From: CAYOZN01 sp964408455 | GTDB lineage: Bacteria > Planctomycetota > Phycisphaerae > UBA1845 > UTPLA1 | Length of the DNA: 64,000 nt | Assembly: GCA_964408455.1 (NCBI GenBank) | Contig: CAYOZN010000010.1 | Span: 109,808-173,807 of the forward strand | Direction of reading: 5' to 3' | In this document: positions 1 through 8,553 of the stretch, piece after piece | How positions within the stretch are numbered: position 1 is the first letter of the stretch | How the letters are laid out: each line of letters opens with the position of its first letter | Made by a program: the position numbers and the translations under genes | The notes under the pieces: generated by a model | What the model was told of the DNA's origin: nothing | Database searches by the model: none | Seen by the model: only the letters and a program-made list of their open reading frames with translations

Positions 1-947
1 TTGTTCCGCTGGCGGCCGTCACCAACGTCGAGCGCACCCTCTCCCCGCAGGAAATCCGGCACATTGAGACGCAGCCGGCGGTCAAGCTCACAGTAACGCC
101 GCCCGAGGGCATTTCGCTTCCCGAAGTCATCAAGACCATTGAAGACGACATCGTCGGGGCAATGCGAGGCGAAGGGTACGGCCCGCAGAAGGCGACGCTC
201 CCGCCCGGTGTGGTCGTCTCCCTTGCCGGAAACGCCGACAAGCTCCGAGCCACGTGGGACTCGCTGAAGTGGCTGCTCGCGCTGTCCTTCCTCGTGATTT
301 ATCTGCTGATGGCGGGACTATTCGAATCGTTCACCTATCCCTTCGTGATCATCCTTACCGTCCCGCTGGCCGTCGTCGGCGGCTTCATTGGTCTGTGGAT
401 CGTCCACCGGTGGACCCTCAGCGATCCCACCATGGCCATTCAGGAACTGGACATCCTCACCATCCTCGGCTTCGTCATCCTCCTTGGCATCGTCGTCAAC
501 AACGGCATTCTCATCGTCCACCAGTCGCTGAATAACATCCGGGCCGGCTTCGCCCCGAACGATGCCATTGGCGAGTCAGTCCGCACCCGCATTCGGCCGA
601 TCTTTATGACCGTGCTCACCACGCTGGTGGGGCAGATCATGCTCGTCGTCCGCCCCGGCTCCGGCGCAGAGATCTATCGCGGCGTCGGGGCCGTCGTCCT
701 CGGCGGTCTTTTCTGTTCCACCGTCTTCACGCTGGTCGTCATCCCCGCCATGCTGTCGATGTTCATCGGCGCCCAAGTGACGCTTGGCCGCCTGCTCTTC
801 AATCGCGGGCAGGCCGTCGCCAATATGCCGCCAGGCGCGCCTGCCACGGCTGCCGCCGCCAGCCCACCCGAGCGCGAGCCCCGCACCCCCTCTGCCCCGC
901 ACATGCCCCGCCCGGCAACCAGCCTGCACAGCGACAGCCCGCCCTGA
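1..947 (+). CDS. RND-family efflux permease, C-terminal part (5' end outside window)
   Basis: The frame is open from base 3 and has no start in the window, so this is the tail of a longer gene. It shows the end of the periplasmic porter domain followed by C-terminal helices typical of AcrB/MexB/CzcA-type proton-driven efflux pumps: a helix around FLVIYLLMAGLFESF, then VPLAVVGGFIGLW, then a segment with GIVVNNGILIVH, then the RIRPIFMT loop and two last helices. These motifs are standard for RND inner-membrane transporters. The last 45 or so residues are a Pro/Ala-rich cytoplasmic tail. The substrate cannot be told from this part. The gene is followed at once by a hairpin-repeat array. Confidence 0.9.
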   Translation, partial: VPLAAVTNVERTLSPQEIRHIETQPAVKLTVTPPEGISLPEVIKTIEDDIVGAMRGEGYGPQKATLPPGVVVSLAGNADKLRATWDSLKWLLALSFLVIYLLMAGLFESFTYPFVIILTVPLAVVGGFIGLWIVHRWTLSDPTMAIQELDILTILGFVILLGIVVNNGILIVHQSLNNIRAGFAPNDAIGESVRTRIRPIFMTVLTTLVGQIMLVVRPGSGAEIYRGVGAVVLGGLFCSTVFTLVVIPAMLSMFIGAQVTLGRLLFNRGQAVANMPPGAPATAAAASPPEREPRTPSAPHMPRPATSLHSDSPP

Positions 948-959
948 TCGTCGCCCCGC

Positions 960-1190
960 GTGCCACTGCTTCAAGCAGTGCCGCGCACCAGTACCCATCG
1001 TGTGCCACTGCTTCAAGCAGTGCCGCGCACCAGTACCCCTCGTGTGCCACTGCCTCAAGCAGTGCCGCGCACCAGTACCCATCGTGTGCCACTGCTTCAA
1101 GCAGTGCCGCGCACCAGTACCCATCGTGTGTCACTGCCCCAAGCAGTGCCGCGCACCAGTACCCCCGTGTGCCACTGCTTCAAGCAGTGC
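960..1190. repeat. Tandem hairpin array A (six units, 42-bp period)
   Basis: Units start at 960, 1002, 1044, 1086, 1128 and 1169. Each carries the near-perfect palindrome GCCACTGCTTCAAGCAGTGC followed by a conserved spacer (CGCGCACCAGTACCCATCGT). The fifth unit has substitutions and the last spacing is 41 bp. The array fills most of the gap between the RND gene and the FAH gene. Related hairpins occur at 23330-23486, 27197-27382, 32210-32232 and 58620-58642. Since the spacers are also conserved, this is tandem duplication and not a CRISPR. Confidence 0.95.
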
Positions 1191-1253
1191 CGCCACGCAG
1201 GACTTGAGCTTCACCGCCTTGCCCGCTTTACTTCCCGGCAAAGGAATCTACTC

Positions 1254-2057
1254 ATGCCCACCCGCCGAATCATTCGCTTCCTCTGTCCCGCCGGAACGGT
1301 GCGCGTCGGCGAATGGCAGGATGAGTGTCACGCCCGCTGCATCGATGGCGATCCCTGTGGCGCGCACTCCCTCGCCCGTGAGACGACCGCCATCGCCCGC
1401 CTGCTGGCACCGGTCGATCCGCCCAACATCATCGCCATCGGCCGCAACTACGCCGAGCATGCCGCCGAAATGAAGGCGGAGGCGAATGCCGAGCCGCTCA
1501 TCTTCCTCAAGGCGACGTCGTCTATCATCGCCCACGGCGAGAACATCGTGCTGCCGCCGCAGGCCCCGTCCGAAGTTGATTTCGAAGCCGAGCTGGCAGT
1601 CGTCATCGGCCGCCGCGCGAAGAAGGTCACGGAGGCCGAGGCGCTTGCACACGTGTTCGGTTACACCTGCGCGAACGACGTCTCCGCGCGCGACTGCCAG
1701 AAGCGGCGCGACAAGCAGTGGGCCCGCGGCAAGAGCTTCGATACCTTCTGCCCCATCGGCCCGTGGATTATTCCAGCCGCCGAGCTCGACCCGTCCGCGC
1801 TGGATGTGCGCTCGGCCCTCAATGGTGAGCCCATGCAGGCCGGCAACACGCGCGACATGCTCTTTTCCGTTCCATTTCTCATCAGCTATCTGTCGCATCA
1901 GTTCACGCTGCTGCCCGGCACCGTCATCCTCACCGGCACACCCGCCGGCGTCGGTTCCGCGCGTAACCCGCCGCGATTTCTTGCCAGCGGCGACGAGATC
2001 ACCGTCGACATCGCCGGCATCGGCGTCCTGTCCAATCGCGTGGTTACCGGCGGTTGA
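1254..2057 (+). CDS. Fumarylacetoacetate hydrolase (FAH) family protein
   Basis: 267 aa. It matches the single-domain FAH/HpcE family, whose members cleave or isomerise 2-oxo acids such as acylpyruvates, 2-hydroxyhepta-2,4-diene-1,7-dioate or oxaloacetate with a divalent metal. Visible marks are IIAIGRNYAEHAAE (start of the fold, about residue 60), the metal ligands in VDFEAELAVVIG and NDVSARD, the GKSFDTFCPIGPW segment and the C-terminal TGTPAGVG loop. The ATG at 1254 is preceded by AAAGGA; upstream extension would read through the hairpin array and is not credible. The exact substrate is not predictable from sequence. It stands alone between the array and the pilus operon. Confidence 0.9.
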   Translation: MPTRRIIRFLCPAGTVRVGEWQDECHARCIDGDPCGAHSLARETTAIARLLAPVDPPNIIAIGRNYAEHAAEMKAEANAEPLIFLKATSSIIAHGENIVLPPQAPSEVDFEAELAVVIGRRAKKVTEAEALAHVFGYTCANDVSARDCQKRRDKQWARGKSFDTFCPIGPWIIPAAELDPSALDVRSALNGEPMQAGNTRDMLFSVPFLISYLSHQFTLLPGTVILTGTPAGVGSARNPPRFLASGDEITVDIAGIGVLSNRVVTGG

Positions 2058-2214
2058 ACCAGTGCAATCCCGGTTATCGGCTGCACCACGACCGGCATGA
2101 TTCCAAACCGTGCGCATTTCCCTGATGCCCAGCCTCAATTGCGCCGCGCCAGTGCGCCTGCTTCCACGCATTCACGCTGAATCCCCGCGCCGGCCTACCC
2201 GATAAAAGCCGGTC

Positions 2215-2652
2215 ATGGCGATTGACTCATTCCTGGAGCAGGCTCGCCAGTTCCGTCGGCACGAGACGTCGTTCCGCGCCTATCTGGAGCCCGTGCGCGA
2301 ACACGCCGAGAGGTTTCGTCTTGCCATTCCCGATGCGCAGACCGGCCTGGCGGTGATCGATGTCAGCGAAGGAGGGCTGGGTCTGCGCAGCAATCTCTTC
2401 CTGCCCCGGAGCCTGCGCGTATTGCTACAGGTCTGGCTCGATCCGGAACACTGCGAGAATCCATCGCCGCCGCTGCACATTCACGCGATCGTGCGCCGCT
2501 GCACCCCTGTCGATCACCGACCCACCTATCGCGTCGGCATGCAATTCGCCGATGCCGGCGGCATCGATGAACAGCGCCTCATCGCCGCCGTCCGCGAGGC
2601 CAGAAGTGCCGCGCAGGCCGCCGGGGCCGTCACCGGGAGGGCAGAGCCATGA
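2215..2652 (+). CDS. PilZ-domain protein
   Basis: 145 aa. The DVSEGGLGLRS stretch (about residues 48-58) fits the D/NxSxxG core of PilZ domains, which bind cyclic-di-GMP, and the following strands (RVLLQVWL, IHAIVRRC, YRVGMQF) fit the six-stranded barrel. The usual upstream RxxxR arm is not clear (only AERFRLAI is seen), so nucleotide binding is uncertain. It is the first gene of the pilus/secretion operon, and its stop overlaps the ATG of the assembly ATPase (ATGA, 2649). A PilZ regulator next to a PilB/GspE ATPase suggests control of assembly, as known for PilZ in pseudomonads. Confidence 0.75.
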   Translation: MAIDSFLEQARQFRRHETSFRAYLEPVREHAERFRLAIPDAQTGLAVIDVSEGGLGLRSNLFLPRSLRVLLQVWLDPEHCENPSPPLHIHAIVRRCTPVDHRPTYRVGMQFADAGGIDEQRLIAAVREARSAAQAAGAVTGRAEP

Positions 2653-4316
2653 TCGTCGCCGAAGCCTCCGAGCTGCGCGATCAACTGCTTGCCGCCGGCG
2701 TCCTGCCGCCCGCTGAAGTCCAAGCGGCTGAAAAGCGCGCCGCCGAGAAGAACGTCGACCTGGAAACGCTGCTACGCCGCGAGAAGAAGCTCAGCGGCCT
2801 TCAGCTTTCCGCGCTGCGCGCCATGCGGACCGGCGTACCCTATTGCAACATCACCGACTACATCCCGACCATGAAAAATGCCGGCCTGATCTCCGAAGAA
2901 CTGGCACGCCGGCACGTCATGTTCCCCATTTTCGATCTCGATGACGTCATCACGCTGGTCATGGAGAATCCCCACGATCTGACCGGCATCGACCAGGTCC
3001 GCCGCCTGACGCGAAAAGAGGTCGACGTCGCGCTCGCCGACCGCGACCACGTGCTCGGTCTCATCGAGCGCGCCTACGGCGCCGCCAAGTATCTCACGAC
3101 CGGTTCGGTCACCGATTCGCTGAAGGGTATTGGTGAGGCCGCGGCCGCCAACGAATCGCAACCCGTCATCCGGCTCGTCAACGATCTGATCAATGAGGCG
3201 GTGCGGCAGGGGGCCTCCGACATCCACATCGAGCCCAGCGAGCACGAGCTGCGCGTCCGCATCCGGGTCGACGGCGTCCTGCGCGAGATCGCCGCGCCGC
3301 CCGCCGGCCTGCTCCGCGCCCTCATCTCCCGCATCAAGATCATGGCCCGGCTCGATATTGCCCAGACCCGCGCCCCGCAGGACGGCGCAATCGATTACCG
3401 GCACGATGATCAGGAAGTCGTGCTTCGCGTCAGCATTTTGCCATCCATCTTTGGCGAAGTCGCCGTACTGCGCATCCTGCGAAATGGCTCGCAGGGTATC
3501 ACGCTGCTCGAATTGGGCATGAACCACGCGGTGCTCGATCGCTTTCAGCGCATCGTCACCAACGCCCACGGCATGATTCTCGTCTCCGGCCCGACCGGCT
3601 CGGGTAAGTCCACGACGCTCTACGCCGCGATGAAGTCCATCGCCAGCCCTCAGAAGAACATCATCGCCATCGAGGACCCCGTCGAGTATCGCACCACGCT
3701 CATCCGCCAGGTGCAGGTCAACCCCGAGGCCGATCTGACGTTCGCCAACGGTCTGCGGTCGATCCTGCGGCAGGACCCCGACGTCGTGATGGTCGGCGAG
3801 ATTCGCGACTCTGAAACTGCCGAGATCGCGGTGCAGGCGTCGCTCACCGGTCACCTGGTGCTCAGCACCGTCCACACGAATGACTCGATCGGCGCCGTCG
3901 CCCGTCTGCGCGATCTGGGCGTCGCCGAGTACATGATCTCGGCGTCGCTATTGGCGGTGCTGGCCCAGCGCCTCTGCCGCCGCGTCTGCCCCGACTGCAA
4001 GACGCCCGATGCCCCGGCGCCGGCGATGCTGGAGGCGATCGGGCTCGATCCGAAGAACCTCGATTTCGAGCCGATGCGCGGCAAAGGCTGCCGCCGCTGC
4101 GTCGGCACCGGCTATCTGGGCCGCATCGGCATTTACGAATTGTTCGAAGTGAACGAGGAGTTCAGCGATCTCATCGTCCGAGGCGAACCGTCGGAGGCGA
4201 TGCGCGCCCGCGCCCGGCAGCGAGGCATGCGCTTCCTCGTCGAGGATGGCGTCGAAAAGGTGCGCCAGGGTGCGACGAGCGTCGAAGAAGTGGCCCGGCT
4301 GGCCGGCCGCAATTGA
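2649..4316 (+). CDS. pilB: Type IV pilus / type II secretion assembly ATPase (PilB/GspE family)
   Basis: 555 aa, the usual length. It is the hexameric cytoplasmic ATPase that powers pseudopilus assembly. The N-terminal part (1-150) resembles the MshEN domain. The ATPase core has GPTGSGKSTT (Walker A, about residue 313), an ASP box around AIEDPVE, LRQDPDVVMVGEIRD (Walker B region) and the His box around LTGHLVLSTVHTND. A zinc-binding element follows with CRRVCPDC (about 443) and GCRRC (about 480), typical of GspE/PilB and absent from PilT. It overlaps the PilZ gene by 4 nt. Whether PilB or GspE is the better name depends on the machine, which has mixed features. Confidence 0.95.
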   Translation: MIVAEASELRDQLLAAGVLPPAEVQAAEKRAAEKNVDLETLLRREKKLSGLQLSALRAMRTGVPYCNITDYIPTMKNAGLISEELARRHVMFPIFDLDDVITLVMENPHDLTGIDQVRRLTRKEVDVALADRDHVLGLIERAYGAAKYLTTGSVTDSLKGIGEAAAANESQPVIRLVNDLINEAVRQGASDIHIEPSEHELRVRIRVDGVLREIAAPPAGLLRALISRIKIMARLDIAQTRAPQDGAIDYRHDDQEVVLRVSILPSIFGEVAVLRILRNGSQGITLLELGMNHAVLDRFQRIVTNAHGMILVSGPTGSGKSTTLYAAMKSIASPQKNIIAIEDPVEYRTTLIRQVQVNPEADLTFANGLRSILRQDPDVVMVGEIRDSETAEIAVQASLTGHLVLSTVHTNDSIGAVARLRDLGVAEYMISASLLAVLAQRLCRRVCPDCKTPDAPAPAMLEAIGLDPKNLDFEPMRGKGCRRCVGTGYLGRIGIYELFEVNEEFSDLIVRGEPSEAMRARARQRGMRFLVEDGVEKVRQGATSVEEVARLAGRN

Positions 4317-4423
4317 TCGGCCCGCGTGGCACCGGTTTCGATGCGGTGCGATACAGCCCAACCGCGGGGTTCGTTTTTCACAAAAGGTGCGGCGTCCGAC
4401 GCCGGCCGCGCCGTGACAATATT

Positions 4424-5647
4424 ATGGCACTATTTTCCGTACAGTATGCACTGCCCTCCGGCACGATCGGCCGCGAAGAGGTCGACGCCGACTCCGAACG
4501 CGCCGCGCTGGCCCGCATCGAGGCCGACGGCCGTACGCCCATCAGCGTCGAACTCGCCGGCCCGCCCACGGCCGCAGCCGGCCGCGTGCGCCGCACGCGC
4601 GGCGGCCGCCCGTCGAAGCGCGCCCTGCTCGACTTCACCCACCAGCTCACCGCCGTCGCCGAAAGCGGCATTCCCATCGTCGCCGGCCTGAAGGCCGTTG
4701 CCGAACAGACCGGTCATCCCCCGATGAAGGCCGCCATTCAGCGCATCGTCGGCCGGATCGAAGGCGGCCGAACCCTCGCCGACGCCATGGACGCCGAGCC
4801 CGACGTCTTCTCGGAACTGTACGTGAAAACCGTCGCCGCCGGCGAGGCGGCTGGCAAAGTCCCCGAGGTGCTCTCCTCGATTGCGCGATATCTCGAACAG
4901 GAAGCCGAGACGGCTTCGCAGATTCGTTCGGCCCTGACCTATCCCGCCATCGTCGTCGGCTCGCTGATCCTGGCGACCACGGTTCTGCTGGTATTCGTCG
5001 TGCCGCAGTTCGAGGAGATGTTCGCCAAGTTCAACGCCGATCTGCCGCTGCCCACGCGCATGCTGATCGGGGCCAGCAACGCCGTCACGGAACATTACAT
5101 CGTGCTCACCATCGTCGTGGTGGGCGGTGTCTTCGCGGTGCGACGCCTTCTCGACTACAAGGCCGTGCGGCAGCGCGTCGACCGCCAGATTTTGAAGACC
5201 CCCGTCTTCGGAAACCTGCTGCTCGGCATCTACATGGTTCGCCTCATCGAACTGCTCGATCTGCTCATGCAGGCGGCGCTGCCCATCATCCAGTCCCTTC
5301 GCGTCACCACTGACAGCATGACCAACGAGGCCCTCCGCGACGACGTTCGCCGCATCACTCGCTCCGTCGAGGGCGGGCACTCGCTCACGCAGGCTTTCTC
5401 GGAGACCCGCTGGCTCACGCCGCTGGTCAAGCGCATGCTCGCCATCGGCGAAGAGTCCGGTCGCACCGACCAGATATTCGACTATCTCAAGAAGTATTAT
5501 GCGACGCAGACGCAGCGAAGCATCAAGCTGTTATCGACGCTCATTGAGCCGATAATGGTTACCGGCCTCGCTGCAATCGTACTTTTCTTTGCGCTGGCGA
5601 TCTTTTTACCGATGTGGAGGTTGTTAAAGATCGTCGGTACGGCCTGA
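4424..5647 (+). CDS. Type II secretion / type IV pilus platform protein (GspF/PilC)
   Basis: 407 aa from ATG 4424. This inner-membrane platform protein recruits the assembly ATPase. Two T2SSF repeats are visible (about 70-190 and 275-395), each starting with a FTHQLTAVAESG- or MVRLIELLDLLMQ-type helix. Three membrane segments are present: around SLILATTVLLVFVVPQF, around YIVLTIVVVGGVFAV, and the C-terminal PIMVTGLAAIVLFFALAIFLPM. The start MALFSVQYALPSG is typical of the family and is preferred over the upstream in-frame ATG at 4313, which would add about 37 atypical residues. No strong ribosome site is seen. It belongs to the operon that begins with the PilZ gene. Confidence 0.93.
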   Translation: MALFSVQYALPSGTIGREEVDADSERAALARIEADGRTPISVELAGPPTAAAGRVRRTRGGRPSKRALLDFTHQLTAVAESGIPIVAGLKAVAEQTGHPPMKAAIQRIVGRIEGGRTLADAMDAEPDVFSELYVKTVAAGEAAGKVPEVLSSIARYLEQEAETASQIRSALTYPAIVVGSLILATTVLLVFVVPQFEEMFAKFNADLPLPTRMLIGASNAVTEHYIVLTIVVVGGVFAVRRLLDYKAVRQRVDRQILKTPVFGNLLLGIYMVRLIELLDLLMQAALPIIQSLRVTTDSMTNEALRDDVRRITRSVEGGHSLTQAFSETRWLTPLVKRMLAIGEESGRTDQIFDYLKKYYATQTQRSIKLLSTLIEPIMVTGLAAIVLFFALAIFLPMWRLLKIVGTA

Positions 5648-5726
5648 TACCGGCCGTGGCGATGTGCCGCAGGAGTTTGCGACCCGGCGCGCGTCACTTG
5701 TGCACGCACACTACGGAGCAGAAGAA

Positions 5727-6146
5727 ATGAGAAGGAAAAAAGGCTTCACACTGATCGAACTCGTGACCGTCATCGTCATTCTCGGCATTCTCTCGGCCGT
5801 GGCCCTGCCGGTGTACCTTGACTACCGTGCCGATGCCCGCGCCGCCGCCTGCCGTGGCGCCCTCGGTGCCATGCGTGCGGCAATCGCCAACTACTATGCC
5901 CATGCCGCAACGCCCTCCGGCGGTGGCAATGCCGCCTATCCGACGCTGGCCGTCTTTACCACCGCCAACGCCGTCATGCTCCAGGGCATTCCCGACAATC
6001 CCTACGACACCGACGGAACCGCCAACAACGTCGAAGTCGGCGTGACCAAGGGCACCGTCGTTGGCACCGACGGTGGCTGGGCCTACCGGGCTGCCACCGG
6101 CGAAATCTGGCCCAACACCAATACGGTCGGCGAAAACGGCTTCTGA
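5727..6146 (+). CDS. Major pseudopilin (GspG/PilA-like)
   Basis: 139 aa. The class III leader MRRKKG ends just before FTLIELVTVIVILGILSAVA, the hallmark of type IV prepilins: it is cut after Gly, Phe is methylated, and Glu5 is present. The C-terminus GGWAYRAATGEIWPNT resembles the GspG-type end of type II pseudopilins. The ATG at 5727 has GGAG upstream and leaves a six-residue leader. It is the first of five consecutive prepilin-like genes, and hairpins follow it, so it is probably the abundant major subunit. No prepilin peptidase gene lies in the window. Confidence 0.92.
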   Translation: MRRKKGFTLIELVTVIVILGILSAVALPVYLDYRADARAAACRGALGAMRAAIANYYAHAATPSGGGNAAYPTLAVFTTANAVMLQGIPDNPYDTDGTANNVEVGVTKGTVVGTDGGWAYRAATGEIWPNTNTVGENGF

Positions 6147-6152
6147 TCTGCG

Positions 6153-6249
6153 GCACGCCCCGCGGCGTGCAAACTCGTGATTCGCTTCACGCGGCACGCT
6201 CGCCGCGCCGCGCAGCAGCGCGACGCGTCGCACGTGCCGCTTGTCTTTT
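6153..6249 (+). terminator. Intercistronic hairpins after the major pseudopilin
   Basis: GCACGCC / GGCGTGC (6153-6170) forms a 7-bp stem with a 4-nt loop. A second arm pair GCGGCAC (6191-6197) / GTGCCGC (6234-6240) is followed by the T-rich TTGTCTTTT. They may act as a partial terminator or stabilise the upstream mRNA, letting the major subunit be made in excess of the downstream minor ones. This is inference from position and pairing only. Confidence 0.35.
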
Positions 6250-6267
6250 CCGCATCGGGGCACCGCC

Positions 6268-6882
6268 ATGACACCGGCACGCGACCATTCGCGCTTCTGC
6301 CTGCCGCGCCGCGGCGCGGTCCGGCGACGGCCCGCAGCGGCGGTGCGTCTCGCGGGATGCCGCACGCCCTTGCCTCCCATGCGCGGCTTTACGCTCGTTG
6401 AGCTTGTTGTCGTCATCGTGCTCATCTCGATCGTGGCCGTTGCCGTGGGCGGACCCACGCTCGGCTTCGTGGGCGACATGCGCAGCGGCAGCGCCGCCGC
6501 CCGGCTGGCCGCCGATTTGCGCTATGCCCAGCGCGTGGCCCTGGCCGCCGGTTTAAAGACCTGGATCGCCTTCGACGCCGCGGGCGACAGCTACGCCCTC
6601 TATCGCGAAGACCCCGACAACCCCGGGAGTGCCTCCCGAATTGCACTGGCTCATCCGTTCGATCCTTCCACGAACCAGGTGCAATTCGGCGAAGGTCCGT
6701 TCGCCGGCGTCGAAATCAGCGGCGTCAGCATCAACGCCACCGACGAAATCGAATTCGATCACCTCGGCGTGCCGGCCGACGCGAACGGGCTGGACCTCGC
6801 GGCAATCGCCGAAATCACGCTGTCAAACGGCATAAAAGTGCGCATCCATCCGGCCGGTGGCATGGTGGAGGACACGAGATGA
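6268..6882 (+). CDS. Minor pseudopilin (GspH-like)
   Basis: 204 aa from ATG 6268. It carries the prepilin motif RGFTLVELVVVIVLISIVAVAVGGP and then a soluble domain of the GspH/FimT type, with ARLAADLRYAQRVALAAG at the helix end and GLKTWIAFDAAGDSYALY after it. The start is uncertain: ATG 6268 gives a long Arg/Pro-rich leader of about 40 residues, while ATG 6379 gives a three-residue leader (MRG). Long basic leaders are also seen in the following pseudopilins of this operon, which favours 6268. Its stop overlaps the next ATG. Confidence 0.85.
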   Translation: MTPARDHSRFCLPRRGAVRRRPAAAVRLAGCRTPLPPMRGFTLVELVVVIVLISIVAVAVGGPTLGFVGDMRSGSAAARLAADLRYAQRVALAAGLKTWIAFDAAGDSYALYREDPDNPGSASRIALAHPFDPSTNQVQFGEGPFAGVEISGVSINATDEIEFDHLGVPADANGLDLAAIAEITLSNGIKVRIHPAGGMVEDTR

Positions 6883-7397
6883 GGCTAAGCACGAAGCCGC
6901 CGCTGCAAGTCCGCGCATTGTCCGCGCAAATCGGCGCACGCCTGCGCAGCGGCCATTCCCCGGCGATAATCGCGCGGGCGCCGGCGTCTTCTGTCCGTCG
7001 CGCCACCACCATCATCGAAATCGTTGCCGCCCTTGTCATCCTCAGCATTGCATTGCCGCCGCTGGTCGTCAGCTTTGCCGATGCCGCCCGCCAGTCCATT
7101 TATCCCGTCAATGCCTCGGCGGCGTCATTTCTGGCGATCGACCGCATGGAACAGATCGTCGCCCGCCGCTATCGCGACGACGGCGGATACGACGCCGTCA
7201 CGACCGCCAGCTTCCCCGACGAGGGCAGTCTCACGGGCTTCCCAGGCTTCGCCCGCAGCGTCAGCGTGTCCTATGTGGACCAGGACCTGAACCCCGCCGG
7301 CAGCGATGTCGGCTACAAGCTGGTGCGCGTCGGCGTCAGCTGGAATGGCGGCGCCGGCGAAGTGCGCCTGGAAAGGGTGTTTGCAGACTTTGATTAA
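6879..7397 (+). CDS. Minor pseudopilin (GspI-like)
   Basis: 172 aa. A long basic leader precedes ATTIIEIVAALVILSIALPPLVVSF (about residues 42-66), a slightly diverged prepilin helix with Glu at position 5 of the mature part. The remainder, with many short beta strands (GFARSVSVSYVDQD), is compatible with a small GspI/PilV-like minor pilin. The ATG overlaps the upstream stop by 4 nt. The residue before the methylated position is Ala in place of the usual Gly (RRA then TT), so processing may be atypical. Confidence 0.78.
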   Translation: MRLSTKPPLQVRALSAQIGARLRSGHSPAIIARAPASSVRRATTIIEIVAALVILSIALPPLVVSFADAARQSIYPVNASAASFLAIDRMEQIVARRYRDDGGYDAVTTASFPDEGSLTGFPGFARSVSVSYVDQDLNPAGSDVGYKLVRVGVSWNGGAGEVRLERVFADFD

Positions 7398-8004
7398 GCG
7401 GCCAACATTCCGCCGTGCTGACTCGCCGCCGCGTTCGCGACGACGAACGCCGGCGCGCGCCTTCACGCTCGTCGAGCTGGTCGTCTGCATTGCCACCGGG
7501 GCCATCATCGCCGGCGTCGCGGGCATGATCCTCTTCAACGCCACGCATCAACGCTCCGAGATCGCCGCCCGCTGCCAGCTTTCCGACACCGGTGGCGCGG
7601 CCATGGAGCTGATGCTCCGCTATCTTCGAGAGATCCAGCAGAACGAATGCCCCGCCGACCCCACGCCCTGTCTCGACGGCAACGCCCAGATCGCCGCGGC
7701 CGACGATGATGAGCTTCGCTTCGACGTGTACGGTTTCCGACTCAATGGCAGTGTTTTGGAGATCACGCGGGACGCCGGCGCAAACTGGCATCCGCTCAGC
7801 CGCGATGTTTCCTCCCTTGCGTTCACCTACTACGAAAGCGACGGTTCGCAGATCACATCCCCGCCGCTCTCGGCCAGCGAGCGTGAAGACATCCGGCGAA
7901 TCGCCATCGATCTGGAACTCGCCCGCGCCGGGCAGACCTGCCGCCTGCGTTGCTCGGCCTATCTGCGCAACTTCATGAACGAGGTGGAAAATGCAGCCCC
8001 GTGA
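7390..8004 (+). CDS. Minor pseudopilin (GspJ-like)
   Basis: 204 aa if the TTG at 7390 is used; it overlaps the previous stop by 8 nt. A basic leader ends at TPARA, then FTLVELVVCIATGAIIAGVAGMIL gives the prepilin helix with Ala at -1. The body, with MELMLRYLREIQQN, DELRFDVYGFRLNGSVLEITRD and a late VSSLAFTYYESDG strand, resembles the GspJ/PilW family. Further upstream in-frame starts would run inside the previous gene. The order H-I-J after G matches type II secretion operons. Confidence 0.82.
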   Translation: MIKRPTFRRADSPPRSRRRTPARAFTLVELVVCIATGAIIAGVAGMILFNATHQRSEIAARCQLSDTGGAAMELMLRYLREIQQNECPADPTPCLDGNAQIAAADDDELRFDVYGFRLNGSVLEITRDAGANWHPLSRDVSSLAFTYYESDGSQITSPPLSASEREDIRRIAIDLELARAGQTCRLRCSAYLRNFMNEVENAAP

Positions 8005-8485
8005 CCGACGCGCCAACGCCCGATCAAATCCACCGTCGCGGTCTGAATCAGCGCCGCTCGCCTCGGCACCGCCGGCATGCCGGCCGAGGGCCGCCCGCCG
8101 CGGCGTCGCCATCCTCGCCTTCGTCGTCGCGCTGCTGGTCGTCGGCAGCTTTGCGTTATGGGTCTTTCACCTCACGTCGTCGAGCACCACGTCCTCCCTG
8201 GCTCATTTCATCAGCACGGGGGCCTTTTATGGGGCCGAAAGCGGTCTGGAAATGGCCCTCCGCGAATTGAACCTGACTTCCGGAAGCGATATCGACAGTG
8301 ATGGGACCATCGGATCGATATCAGACAACGGAAACGACGCGGATGATCCCGCGCTCGCGTCGAGCGCATTTCATGTCACTCGCGTCAGCATCAGTCCGCC
8401 GCTCTATCGAGCCGTCGGCCGCCCGGTTCAAACCGGCAGCTTCTGGACGGGTTTTCAACGGCGGATTGAGGCGCGGATCGAATGA
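7991..8485 (+). CDS. Minor pilin of PilX/MshP/GspK type
   Basis: 164 aa. A basic leader (ACRPRAARRG) precedes VAILAFVVALLVVGSFALWVFH, a membrane helix of the PilX/GspK class that lacks the consensus Glu5. The following GAFYGAESGLEMALREL motif is typical of PilX-like N-termini. It overlaps the upstream gene by 14 nt. GspK proper is about twice this size, so this looks like a short tip component. It closes the run of five prepilin-like genes. Confidence 0.7.
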   Translation: MQPRDRRANARSNPPSRSESAPLASAPPACRPRAARRGVAILAFVVALLVVGSFALWVFHLTSSSTTSSLAHFISTGAFYGAESGLEMALRELNLTSGSDIDSDGTIGSISDNGNDADDPALASSAFHVTRVSISPPLYRAVGRPVQTGSFWTGFQRRIEARIE

Positions 8486-8553
8486 TTTGATCCGCGCGAT
8501 GGGTTCACGGCAGGCCCATGCCGCCGTAACTGCGGCGCTGCAAAGCGACAAGG

